DNA of 14,418 nt from an uncultured Actinomycetes bacterium (GTDB taxonomy: Bacteria; Actinomycetota; Actinomycetes; S36-B12; UBA5976), in assembly GCA_903925705.1 (NCBI GenBank), contig CAIYGJ010000234.1, positions 1 to 14,418 of the forward strand. The letters run 5' to 3'. Position numbers and translations under genes: made by a program. Shown here piece by piece: positions 6,431-13,440 of this stretch (its first letter is position 1; every line of letters starts with the position of its first letter). The notes under the pieces were generated by a model, which worked only from the letters and a program-made list of their open reading frames with translations, did not search any database and was not told the DNA's origin.

Positions 6431-6913
6431 ATGAAACGTAATCCACATCCAGCCAGAGGTTCACGCGTAACTGCACTCGGAGTTTCAGCGACCGCCTTCG
6501 TCAGCATCGTTACAAGTTTGGCTTGGAATACCCATCAGGCTGAAGCTGCAGCGAATGTGCCCAACCCAAATGTTGTGCCAGTTGGACAGACAACTCCGGT
6601 TGTAGGGACCACGACACCAGTTGCAGGTCCAGTCACTCCTGCTGCAACGATTGCTCCGACAGCGCCAGCGGCACCAACTAAAACGAATGCAACTTCAAAG
6701 CCAACATCAACACCAGCGCCAGCGACAGTTGCACCAGCTACACCTGTTGCGCCTGCTGCACCGACGACACCAAAGCCTGTTGCAGTCGCACCGGCAGCCC
6801 CGGCAGCAACCGTTGTTTACACCTGCATGTCACCTGGTGGTAAAACAGAGAGTCCAACAGCTTCAGGTACTTGTCGTAACGCTAGTTACGGATACGTTCT
6901 AACCAAGATTTAG
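6431..6913 (+). CDS. Secreted Ala/Pro/Thr-rich protein with C-terminal CX15C module
   Basis: Second member of the unrecognised family seen at 2647. The 160-residue protein starts with a basic stretch (MKRNPHPARGSR) and a hydrophobic segment to about residue 33, with a possible cleavage near AEA at 40-42. A long Ala/Pro/Thr/Val linker follows, then the module VVYTCMSPGG with cysteines at 132 and 148, ending GYVLTKI. The CX15C spacing and flanking residues match the 2647 product although the linkers do not, so the module is what selection keeps. YTC followed by Pro and a later Cys-Gly-Leu pattern faintly recalls heavy-metal-binding domains (YTCPMHP...CPxCGMxL), but the second CxxC and the His are missing. 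It lies 2 bases after the acidic-tail gene and 10 bases before the flavin transferase, in one operon. Confidence 0.8.
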   Translation: MKRNPHPARGSRVTALGVSATAFVSIVTSLAWNTHQAEAAANVPNPNVVPVGQTTPVVGTTTPVAGPVTPAATIAPTAPAAPTKTNATSKPTSTPAPATVAPATPVAPAAPTTPKPVAVAPAAPAATVVYTCMSPGGKTESPTASGTCRNASYGYVLTKI

Positions 6914-6923
6914 AGGTTAGGTT

Positions 6924-7844
6924 ATGAATACCAATACGGATTCAGTTACACCTGCCCAGCGAATCGATTTCCAAGCGATGGGCACAAGTTTCTTTTGCAT
7001 ATTGGTTGGAGCGGACGAAGAAATTTGCGATCCCATTTACTCATTGGCTAATGAGCTTGAAAGTAAATGGTCTCGATTTATTCCGGATTCAGAAGTTATG
7101 GTTCTAAACAATAATCCTGATTCAATGCATCAAGTTAGCGATGCCACGCTTCGACTTGTTAACGAGATGAAGCTGGGGTTTGAATTAACCCAAGGAATTT
7201 ACAGCGCAAATATTCTTGGCCAGTTAATCGACCTGGGCTTTTCCCAGAGCCGGATAAATCCTGAGAATGTTACGAAATGGAACGCAAACACCAAGACTTC
7301 TGCTGACTTATCTGATGTTGTAATCGATCTAGATACCAAGTCAGTATCTGTTCCAAGTGGTGTCGCACTCGATGCCGGCGGTATTGGAAAAGGTCTAGCA
7401 GCAGACCTGATGAGTGACTATGCAATGCAACTTGGAGCAATGGGTGTTGCAGTTTTTGCTGGTGGCGACGTAGCCGTCAAGGGAATGTCGCAAGATGCGA
7501 CTGGTTGGAAAGTTAACATCTCAGATCCAAACAATGTTGAAAACTTTATTGACTCTATTTCGATGAGCCGTGGCGGATTAGCAACATCAAGCCCAATGGG
7601 CTGGAAAATCGGTAGCTCCCATCACATTATTGATCCCCGGACACGTAGAAGTTCAGATTCTGATGTCTTGCAAGCAACAGTAATAGCCCAGAATGCCGCG
7701 CAGGCTGAAGTTTTAGCCAAGATGTGCGTAATCTTGGGAGCACGAGAGGGAATTTCGAAAATAGATTCTTTGGGCGCCGCCGCTCTGATTGTCGATGATA
7801 CGAATCAAGTTCATACTTCAGAGAATTGGGAAACATATAAATGA
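6924..7844 (+). CDS. ApbE-family FAD:protein FMN transferase
   Basis: ApbE enzymes move FMN from FAD onto a Ser or Thr of a target redox protein. The 306-residue product has FQAMGTSF (16-23), the binding loop DAGGIGKGLAAD (150-161), AGGD (179-182), HHIIDPRTRR (233-242) and the C-terminal ATVIAQNAAQAEVLAK (251-266). Two points are odd. The usual Asp-Ala-Leu-x-Thr metal/FAD segment reads AEVLAK, with Glu for Asp and Lys for Thr. There is also no signal peptide or lipobox, although many ApbE proteins act outside the membrane; this copy looks cytosolic. AGGTTAGG precedes the ATG. The stop overlaps the next gene by ATGA, so translation is coupled to the haem-flavin reductase. No FMN-bind-domain substrate is encoded in the window. 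Confidence 0.88.
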   Translation: MNTNTDSVTPAQRIDFQAMGTSFFCILVGADEEICDPIYSLANELESKWSRFIPDSEVMVLNNNPDSMHQVSDATLRLVNEMKLGFELTQGIYSANILGQLIDLGFSQSRINPENVTKWNANTKTSADLSDVVIDLDTKSVSVPSGVALDAGGIGKGLAADLMSDYAMQLGAMGVAVFAGGDVAVKGMSQDATGWKVNISDPNNVENFIDSISMSRGGLATSSPMGWKIGSSHHIIDPRTRRSSDSDVLQATVIAQNAAQAEVLAKMCVILGAREGISKIDSLGAAALIVDDTNQVHTSENWETYK

Positions 7845-9367
7845 AAGATCCGGCAATTTGGTGGTACGTAACTCGATCTAGCGCAATCATTGCTTGGGCC
7901 CTGATGGTTATCAGTGTCACGTGGGGGATCTTGCTGGCTACCCGAGTAATGAAACCTAAAGACAATCCAGGTTGGTTATTGGATTTACATAGGTGGCTTT
8001 CTGGATTATCTGTTGTCTTTGTAGGCATACACATGGCATCTCTATTTATAGATAAGTATGCGGCTTTCTCGTTACAGGATTTGTTCATCCCATTCCATTC
8101 GCAGTATCAAAAGATTGCTTGGTTAGGTGGTTGGCCAGTTGCCCTTGGTGTGATTTGTACCTACATTTTGATCGCAGTCCAAACAACATCGTTAATGATG
8201 AAAAAGCTGCCAAGAAAATATTGGAAAGCTATCCATTATTCAAGCTACGCCCTAGTGCTATTGGTTTCGTTCCATGCCGGATGGTCTGGAACTGATGTCC
8301 GCGCCTGGGCGTATCGAATTACTGCACTTGTCTTAATAACACTTACAACTGTTGCTTTGATCACTCGAATCCTATTTCCAAAATCTGCAAAGACGTTATC
8401 GGCAACAGTTGAAGGTCGAAGAGCTAATCAAAACTTAGAAAACTTGCACAAAGTGTTGGTTGATCGAGTGACTCCACTGGCAGATGGAATTCTAGGTTTT
8501 GATTTCGTACTTCCCGATCGCTCGAACTTAGAACCTTGGGTTCCTGGGGCACATATAACTTTGCACTTACCTGATGGCATGCAGCGACAGTATTCACTTT
8601 GCGGAGATCCGGCAGATCGATCCCAGTATTCAATTGCGGTTTTGGAGTCTCCAACATCTCGAGGTGGAAGTCATTATGTTCACCACAACCTAAAGTCTGG
8701 AATGAATATTGAAGTTTCCGGCCCACACAATCACTTCGAACTCGAAGCATCGAGTGAGTATCTGTTTATTGCAGGTGGAATCGGTATTACGCCAATAAAG
8801 GCAATGGTTGAATCACTTCCAAGTCGACGACAATGGCGCCTACTTTATGCTGGCCGATCTCGTGCCTCGATGGCTTATGCAAATGAGCTTTCCGAAATGT
8901 TTGGCGACCGGGTAATAATTCACGCAGATGACGAACAAGGCGGTAGGCCTGACCTTGACGCGCTTCTCGCAAACTTCAATGGGCATGTTTACGTCTGTGG
9001 ACCCGAACCGTTACTTGATGCATTGAGCTCCAAAGTCTCGGTGGATCGTCTTCACTATGAGAGATTTAGCGCAGTTGATCGAAGCGATGATGCAATCGTG
9101 GAGGCGTTTGAAGTTACGTTATCTAGATCAGACAAGACAATCTTGGTTGGAAAAGATGAGTCGCTACTAGTGGCCTTAAATGAAAATGGTGGCGCATTGA
9201 TTTCATCTTGTGGCGAGGGTGTTTGTGGCACCTGCGAAGTTAGGGTTCTCCGGGGTCAGCCTGTGCACCTCGATTCTGTTATGAGTGACGAAGATAAAGA
9301 TGCAATTGGAGTTATGTATCCGTGCGTATCGCGCGGTACCGGTGCAACTTTAGTTCTAGATATCTAG
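7841..9367 (+). CDS. Fusion of ferric-reductase haem domain, flavin reductase and [2Fe-2S] ferredoxin
   Basis: A 508-residue protein carrying a whole electron path across the membrane. Residues 1-180 form a five-helix haem domain with candidate ligands H50/H64 and H132/H145. Residues about 195-420 are a ferredoxin-reductase module. Its flavin site RQYSLCGDPADR (249-260), the SRGGSHYVH loop (273-281) and the nucleotide motif AGGIGITPIKAM (311-322) resemble phthalate dioxygenase reductase/VanB, which use FMN. The last 90 residues hold a plant-type [2Fe-2S] domain with C457, C462, C465 and C495 (CX4CX2CX29C). With the C-terminus inside, electrons would go from NAD(P)H to FMN to [2Fe-2S] to the haems and then outward. 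The start overlaps the ApbE stop, and this is the last gene of the operon. The acceptor is unknown; Fe(III), Cu(II) or a secreted partner are possible. Confidence 0.92.
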   Translation: MKDPAIWWYVTRSSAIIAWALMVISVTWGILLATRVMKPKDNPGWLLDLHRWLSGLSVVFVGIHMASLFIDKYAAFSLQDLFIPFHSQYQKIAWLGGWPVALGVICTYILIAVQTTSLMMKKLPRKYWKAIHYSSYALVLLVSFHAGWSGTDVRAWAYRITALVLITLTTVALITRILFPKSAKTLSATVEGRRANQNLENLHKVLVDRVTPLADGILGFDFVLPDRSNLEPWVPGAHITLHLPDGMQRQYSLCGDPADRSQYSIAVLESPTSRGGSHYVHHNLKSGMNIEVSGPHNHFELEASSEYLFIAGGIGITPIKAMVESLPSRRQWRLLYAGRSRASMAYANELSEMFGDRVIIHADDEQGGRPDLDALLANFNGHVYVCGPEPLLDALSSKVSVDRLHYERFSAVDRSDDAIVEAFEVTLSRSDKTILVGKDESLLVALNENGGALISSCGEGVCGTCEVRVLRGQPVHLDSVMSDEDKDAIGVMYPCVSRGTGATLVLDI

Positions 9368-9368
9368 A
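9355..9368. repeat. 14-bp perfect palindrome over the stop of the fusion gene
   Basis: TCTAGATATCTAGA is its own reverse complement and spans the last codons and TAG stop of the 7841 gene. It has no T-run after it, so it is not a classic terminator. It lies about 42 bases before the next start and could be a protein site or chance. Confidence 0.4.
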
Positions 9369-9397
9369 TCTCCACTCTTCTCCGAAGTCATTTTCAA

Positions 9398-9403
9398 TAG
9401 ACT
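9398..9403 (+). promoter_or_regulatory. Candidate -10 element, leaderless start of the C-N hydrolase
   Basis: TAGACT fits TANNNT and ends 6 bases before the ATG at 9410. No Shine-Dalgarno sequence is present between the two. The transcript would start at or next to the start codon. No clear -35 is visible. Confidence 0.45.
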
Positions 9404-9409
9404 AAAGCT

Positions 9410-10195
9410 ATGAATCGTGTCGCACTACTACAGGTTGATGTGAGTGATTCAGAGACTCCAGAAGCTCGTGTTCCGAGAGTTCTTGATCTAGTAGACCAGC
9501 AAAAAGGTAAATGCGAACTCGTAGTACTTCCTGAACTTTGGAACATCGGAGCCTTCAATTCAGGGGCACTAGAAACTTACGCCCAGCCGCGTGATGGTGA
9601 ACTTGTCGTTGCGTTGCAGGCTCGGGCTAAGTTTGGAAATTTCTGGTTGCACGGTGGCTCATTTGTAGAGCGCCTGCCAGATGGTGGCATGGCAAACACT
9701 GCAGTCTTAATCAATCCAGCAGGTGAAATCGTAAAGTTCTACCGCAAGATTCATCTGTATGGATTTGATCATGGTGAAGCAGTATTGCTTAACCGTGGCA
9801 CAGACATTGTTACTGCGAAAGAAACGCCAGTTGGACATGTTGGCTTAGCGATTTGTTATGACTTGCGCTTCCCAGAGTTATTTCGTGGCATGGGCGATCA
9901 GGGCGTAGAAACAATTTTGATTACCTCAGGCTGGCCGACACCTCGTATAAATCATTGGCGAGTTTTGAACCAAGCTCGAGCTATTGAAAATCAGGCTTGG
10001 GTAATTGCCTGCAACGAAGTAGGACCAAATGGTGACGTCATGTTAGGCGGACATTCCATGGTGGTGAATCCTCGAGGCGAAATCGTGGCAGAGGCTGGCA
10101 CGAACGAAGAAGTGCTTTATGCAGACATTGACCTATCGCAGGTTGCTGAATTTAGGAGTGAGCACCCGTTTCAAAAAGATCGATTTATTCGTTAA
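9410..10195 (+). CDS. Carbon-nitrogen hydrolase (nitrilase superfamily)
   Basis: A 261-residue cytoplasmic hydrolase of amides or related C-N bonds. The Glu-Lys-Cys triad is complete: E42 in VVLPELW, K113 in FYRKIHLYGFDHGE and C149 in GLAICYDLRFPELF. The ending GGHSMVVNPRGEIVAEAG is typical of the Nit2/omega-amidase-like and MtnU-like branches, and I would not choose a substrate beyond that. The ATG has no ribosome site before it, but a -10-like TAGACT lies 6 bases upstream, suggesting leaderless transcription separate from the redox operon. Its last 11 bases overlap the convergent copD/ctaG gene. No functional tie to the redox or copper genes is apparent. Confidence 0.93.
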   Translation: MNRVALLQVDVSDSETPEARVPRVLDLVDQQKGKCELVVLPELWNIGAFNSGALETYAQPRDGELVVALQARAKFGNFWLHGGSFVERLPDGGMANTAVLINPAGEIVKFYRKIHLYGFDHGEAVLLNRGTDIVTAKETPVGHVGLAICYDLRFPELFRGMGDQGVETILITSGWPTPRINHWRVLNQARAIENQAWVIACNEVGPNGDVMLGGHSMVVNPRGEIVAEAGTNEEVLYADIDLSQVAEFRSEHPFQKDRFIR

Positions 10196-12134
10196 TCGAA
10201 TTGTCTCGATCATTTAGTGCACCAAGTTGTGCGTTATAAGCCTTCAAATCTGCATCACCATCTCGATCAGCCGCGCGATCAATTTGCTTTGCCAATCTGG
10301 TGTCACTACGCGACCATATAACAGCCACGATTACTAGAAGCAAGAATGTTGGAATCTCGCCCAACGCCCAGGCAATACTGCCACCGGCTGTCGTATCGGC
10401 GAGCAAATCTGGAATCCATGGCGGTTGCACTTGGATGTACCAGTCAACACCAATTGGTTCACTGGACTGCATGATTGCGATTGCAAAAAATGCATGCATT
10501 GAAAGGCCGACGAGCACAATCATTAATCGCGACCAGTAAGGAACGTTGCGAGGGCTTGGGTCAGCACCAATGACTACGTAGGAAAATAATATTCCAGAGA
10601 TCAAGAAATGTAACTCCATAAATATGTGCCCGGTATGACTTGCCATCAGTGTGGCAAATAGTGGCGTGAAGTACAGGCCGTACAAACCAAATGTGAAAAT
10701 TGCCAAAACCATTAGGGGATGCGTGATCAAGTTGGAGTAACTGCTGTGCAGTAAGGCCAAAATCCATTCCCGAATACTTCTATGGTCAGCAGTCTTTTGA
10801 GCCGGAAGTGCGCGAAGTGCCAACGTAATAGGGGCACTTAAGACGATAAAGATCGGTGCGATCATCGAAAGTGTCATGTGTTGAATCATGTGGTACTCAA
10901 ATGAAACCTTCGAATACATACTTATTCCCGCATTAGTTGTCCAGATGACTAAGCCAATACCGATCATGAAGGAAATAGTGCGAAGCGCGCTCCACTGGAT
11001 CTGATTCTGCTTTAGGCGTATCAAGCCAACTGTGTAAAGGGCTGCAGCAACCAAACTGATTGTCAACATAAACCATTCGGGATTCCAGCCAAAAATAATT
11101 GTTGAAAGTGTTGGCGGTGGTGGATAGGCAAAACCAAGGATCTCTTCACCAGCTGAATTTAGTGGGGGAGAAATTCGACTCATTGGAGTGGAATGAAGTG
11201 CTACCCCAACCCCAATTGCTAAAGCCATGATTGAAATCTCGGCAACTAAGAACTTTGCCAGACTTCCGGTTGAAGTCAACCTTGCTCTGATTTGGATTGC
11301 TAGGAACATAAGCAATGCAAAGAAAATGGCTTTTATAGCGGTTAATTGTCCGTAGCGACTCAGCCAAAGATCACTAATTGAATCTAGACGAGCATAAGCA
11401 GCAGCAATTCCAGAGACAGCCAAGACCGCGACACTGGTTGCGGCCAAGGCAGAAAACCGGGCAACGACTTTAAGGTCTTTAGCTCTAACGAATGCCGAAA
11501 CTGCCCACAGACATCCAACCCAGGCACTCATGGCTAAGCCATGTGCAACTGATGAAGTTAGTGCCAGTGAGTGACTACCAAGTGAGGCAGCATGACTATT
11601 CAATAGTGGAGCTGCAATGCCCGCCCCAGCCAGAGCAGCCAAAAGCGCAATTGAATTAAGTGAAACTAAGAACACACCAGCAATAGCAATCGCCAACGCA
11701 ATTAGCGCTGTGATTATGTAACTGCGTGATGGGGGTAGATACATCAAATAGGTTGAAATGAATCCTTGGCGAAAGACTTCTTTAAATGGCACACCCAAAA
11801 CATTTGCCATTGTGGTTAGTCCTGCGATAACTGCGGACAAAGACCATAGTGCTGCTATCGAACTTGCACGCAATACAGCAGAGCGACCCTCGCGCGAAAT
11901 TGTTTCACCAGAGGTTGGTGCAACGAAAGTCCAAGTTACAAGTAGACCAAAAACTCGAAGCCCGAGAATTACATGGGCCAAAACGGCCAACTGCAGAATC
12001 CAACTTGTTGCTTGCCCAGAATCTGGAATTCCTTCTGGAAGTGGAGCCCAAGCCGCACCGCCATAAATTAACGCGACCGAGAAAGAAGTTATTGCAAGCA
12101 GGAAAATTCCAAGTCGAGCAATAAAACCTTTCAT
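10185..12134 (-). CDS. CopD/CtaG fusion: copper transport and cytochrome oxidase copper assembly
   Basis: A 649-residue polytopic membrane protein of the actinobacterial bifunctional type. The N-terminal part (about 1-320, roughly eight helices) matches the CopD copper-transport domain, with histidines in HAAS...HSLA and SSVAHGLAMSAWVG (H181, H188, H198). The C-terminal part (about 345-610) matches CtaG, the caa3 oxidase assembly factor. It has YHMIQHMTLSMIAPIFIVLS (H415, H419), the HTGH and ELHF histidines (H500, H503, H509) and VGLSMHAFFAIAIM. The ATG at 12134, 7 bases after the copC stop, is preferred; a longer TTG-initiated form would overlap copC and add 14 non-hydrophobic residues. With CopC it probably takes copper from outside and supplies oxidase maturation. 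The 3' end overlaps the convergent hydrolase by 11 bases. Confidence 0.92.
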   Translation of the reverse strand: MKGFIARLGIFLLAITSFSVALIYGGAAWAPLPEGIPDSGQATSWILQLAVLAHVILGLRVFGLLVTWTFVAPTSGETISREGRSAVLRASSIAALWSLSAVIAGLTTMANVLGVPFKEVFRQGFISTYLMYLPPSRSYIITALIALAIAIAGVFLVSLNSIALLAALAGAGIAAPLLNSHAASLGSHSLALTSSVAHGLAMSAWVGCLWAVSAFVRAKDLKVVARFSALAATSVAVLAVSGIAAAYARLDSISDLWLSRYGQLTAIKAIFFALLMFLAIQIRARLTSTGSLAKFLVAEISIMALAIGVGVALHSTPMSRISPPLNSAGEEILGFAYPPPPTLSTIIFGWNPEWFMLTISLVAAALYTVGLIRLKQNQIQWSALRTISFMIGIGLVIWTTNAGISMYSKVSFEYHMIQHMTLSMIAPIFIVLSAPITLALRALPAQKTADHRSIREWILALLHSSYSNLITHPLMVLAIFTFGLYGLYFTPLFATLMASHTGHIFMELHFLISGILFSYVVIGADPSPRNVPYWSRLMIVLVGLSMHAFFAIAIMQSSEPIGVDWYIQVQPPWIPDLLADTTAGGSIAWALGEIPTFLLLVIVAVIWSRSDTRLAKQIDRAADRDGDADLKAYNAQLGALNDRDNSINE

Positions 12135-12141
12135 AAAGATT

Positions 12142-12708
12142 TTATTTACCTCGTCGCAGGAACATACCAGCGACAACTAGTCCAAGTAATGACACGATCG
12201 CAATTCTGATTACTAAGTTGTTGCTATTACTTGCAGCTGGAGCATCATCGACAGCAAGTGGCATAGCGATAACTTCCGGTGTTGCCATTGTGGTTCCGGA
12301 AGGATTTGGAGCCATGCCACCTTCAGCAGCAGCAGTGTAGTTAAATCCGAAATCACCGCTTAATACGTGACCGTCATCTCCAGTTGCTCGCCATTCGATT
12401 TTTACTTGACCTGGAGTTAGATCCATAGGCCAAGGAATTGAAAGAGTTGAGCCATCAAGCGTTGGCGCAGGAGAATCTAGGATGTCTCCATTTGAATTCG
12501 TCACAACAATGGCAGCACCATCAACCAATGTTGGCTCGGCGAAAGTTAGCGAAATTGTGGCTTGCGAAGCATTTACGTCTGAGTCGGCAGCTGGCGAAGT
12601 GCTAACCAAGTCAGTATGAGCGGATGCCGATGAAATTGTTCCGAATAGGCCAAGCCCAGCCAAAAGGATCGAGCCAAAAATGCGCTGTGATTTCAAGAAA
12701 TTAGCCAT
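12142..12708 (-). CDS. copC: CopC-domain copper-binding protein, membrane-anchored
   Basis: Extracytoplasmic copper carrier of 188 residues. A signal peptide ends SSASA, so mature protein starts at His31 (HTDLVSTSPA), the usual N-terminal copper ligand. The beta-barrel domain runs to about residue 125 and ends WRATGDDGHVLSGDFGFNY, with D112 and H114 as further copper ligands. A Pro/Ala/Thr linker and a C-terminal hydrophobic anchor (about 164-184) with RRGK follow, the form common in Gram-positives. It is the first gene of a two-gene unit with copD/ctaG, 7 bases downstream. A TAATCT box ends 6 bases before the ATG, consistent with leaderless transcription. Confidence 0.95.
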   Translation of the reverse strand: MANFLKSQRIFGSILLAGLGLFGTISSASAHTDLVSTSPAADSDVNASQATISLTFAEPTLVDGAAIVVTNSNGDILDSPAPTLDGSTLSIPWPMDLTPGQVKIEWRATGDDGHVLSGDFGFNYTAAAEGGMAPNPSGTTMATPEVIAMPLAVDDAPAASNSNNLVIRIAIVSLLGLVVAGMFLRRGK

Positions 12709-12714
12709 GTCCTT

Positions 12715-12720
12715 AGATTA
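12715..12720 (-). promoter_or_regulatory. Candidate -10 element, leaderless start of copC
   Basis: On the minus strand TAATCT fits TANNNT and is followed by AAGGAC and then the copC ATG at 12708. The AAGGA lies too close to the ATG to be a normal ribosome site, so a leaderless start is more likely. No good -35 is seen upstream. Confidence 0.45.
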
Positions 12721-12822
12721 CGCGAGCGTGTAGTGGGAATCGAATCAATCTTGAACTCCAAAGAAGCCTGCGTGCTGACAGAAAGCCATACCCGCATTGG
12801 GTTTTTCAGATATTTAGACCTG

Positions 12823-12854
12823 TTGGCACAGCCTTGCCAAGCGTTGAGTAATCT
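12823..12854 (+). promoter_or_regulatory. Candidate dcd promoter, leaderless GTG start
   Basis: TTGGCA at 12823-12828 matches five of six -35 bases. The -10 may be AGTAAT (12847-12852, 18-base spacer) or TAATCT (12849-12854, TANNNT, 20-base spacer). Either places transcription start at about 12859-12862, at the GTG. TTGGCA is also the left arm of an inverted repeat, TTGGCA-CAGCCT-TGCCAA (12823-12840). Confidence 0.42.
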
Positions 12855-12861
12855 TAATCAC

Positions 12862-13440
12862 GTGTTGCTATCTGACAAAGACATAAAGACCGAAATCGAG
12901 TCGGGCCGGGTTGGAATTGACCCATATGAACCAGCGATGGTTCAGCCTTCCAGCATCGATGTTCGCTTGGATAAATTCTTCCGAGTATTTGAAAATCATC
13001 GCTACCCGCACATCGATCCTTCGACTGAACAGCCAGAATTAACGCGTGAAGTTGAAGCAAATGGTGACGAGCCATTCGTATTGCACCCAGGCGAATTCGT
13101 TCTTGGCAGCACCTACGAAGTTGTAACTTTGCCAACTAACATCGCAGCTCGCCTTGAAGGTAAATCAAGTTTGGGTCGCCTTGGACTTCTAACTCACTCA
13201 ACTGCAGGATTTATTGATCCAGGTTTTTCAGGTCACGTAACTTTGGAACTGGCAAACGTTGCTACGTTGCCGATTTTGCTTTACCCCGGGATGAAGATCG
13301 GCCAAGTCTGTTTCTTCCAGATGAGTTCGGAAGCCGAACATCCTTATGGTTCCAGCGTTTACGGTTCTAGATACCAAGGTCAACGAGGACCGACACCTAG
13401 CCGTTCACATGCAAACTTTCATAGGACTGTAATTTCCTAG
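12862..13440 (+). CDS. dcd: dCTP deaminase (probably bifunctional dCTP deaminase/dUTPase)
   Basis: Deaminates dCTP on the route to dUMP for thymidylate synthesis. The 192-residue product is close to mycobacterial Dcd. It has LLSDKDIKTEIESGRVGIDP, DPYEPAMVQPSSIDVRL, FRVFENHRYPHIDP, the active-site stretch GKSSLGRLGLLTHSTAGFID, PGFSGHVTLEL, and the C-terminal HPYGSSVYGSRYQGQRGPTP. The mycobacterial enzyme also hydrolyses dUTP; the same activity here is inferred from similarity. I chose GTG at 12862 because family members begin xLLSDxDI; the open frame extends to 12733 but that part has no family match. Its TAG stop lies in a CTAG shared with the stop of the convergent Fe-S gene. Confidence 0.96.
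   Translation: MLLSDKDIKTEIESGRVGIDPYEPAMVQPSSIDVRLDKFFRVFENHRYPHIDPSTEQPELTREVEANGDEPFVLHPGEFVLGSTYEVVTLPTNIAARLEGKSSLGRLGLLTHSTAGFIDPGFSGHVTLELANVATLPILLYPGMKIGQVCFFQMSSEAEHPYGSSVYGSRYQGQRGPTPSRSHANFHRTVIS

Noticed and set aside
12135..12176. TTG-initiated longer form of copD/ctaG.
   Set aside because: It overlaps the end of copC by 35 bases and adds 14 residues not expected before the first membrane helix.
12728..12797. tRNA-like string on the minus strand upstream of dcd: GCGGGTATGG at the 5' end, TTCGATTCC near the 3' end, ends pairing at 6 of 7 positions, 70 bases long.
   Set aside because: The D, anticodon and T stems do not pair (the T arm would be ATTGA against CCCAC), so it cannot fold as a tRNA. 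A decayed tRNA is possible, but chance is at least as likely.
12733..12861. In-frame N-terminal extension of dcd.
   Set aside because: The 43 extra residues have no match to the well-conserved Dcd start, while GTG at 12862 gives the standard N-terminus and length and sits just after a promoter-like sequence.
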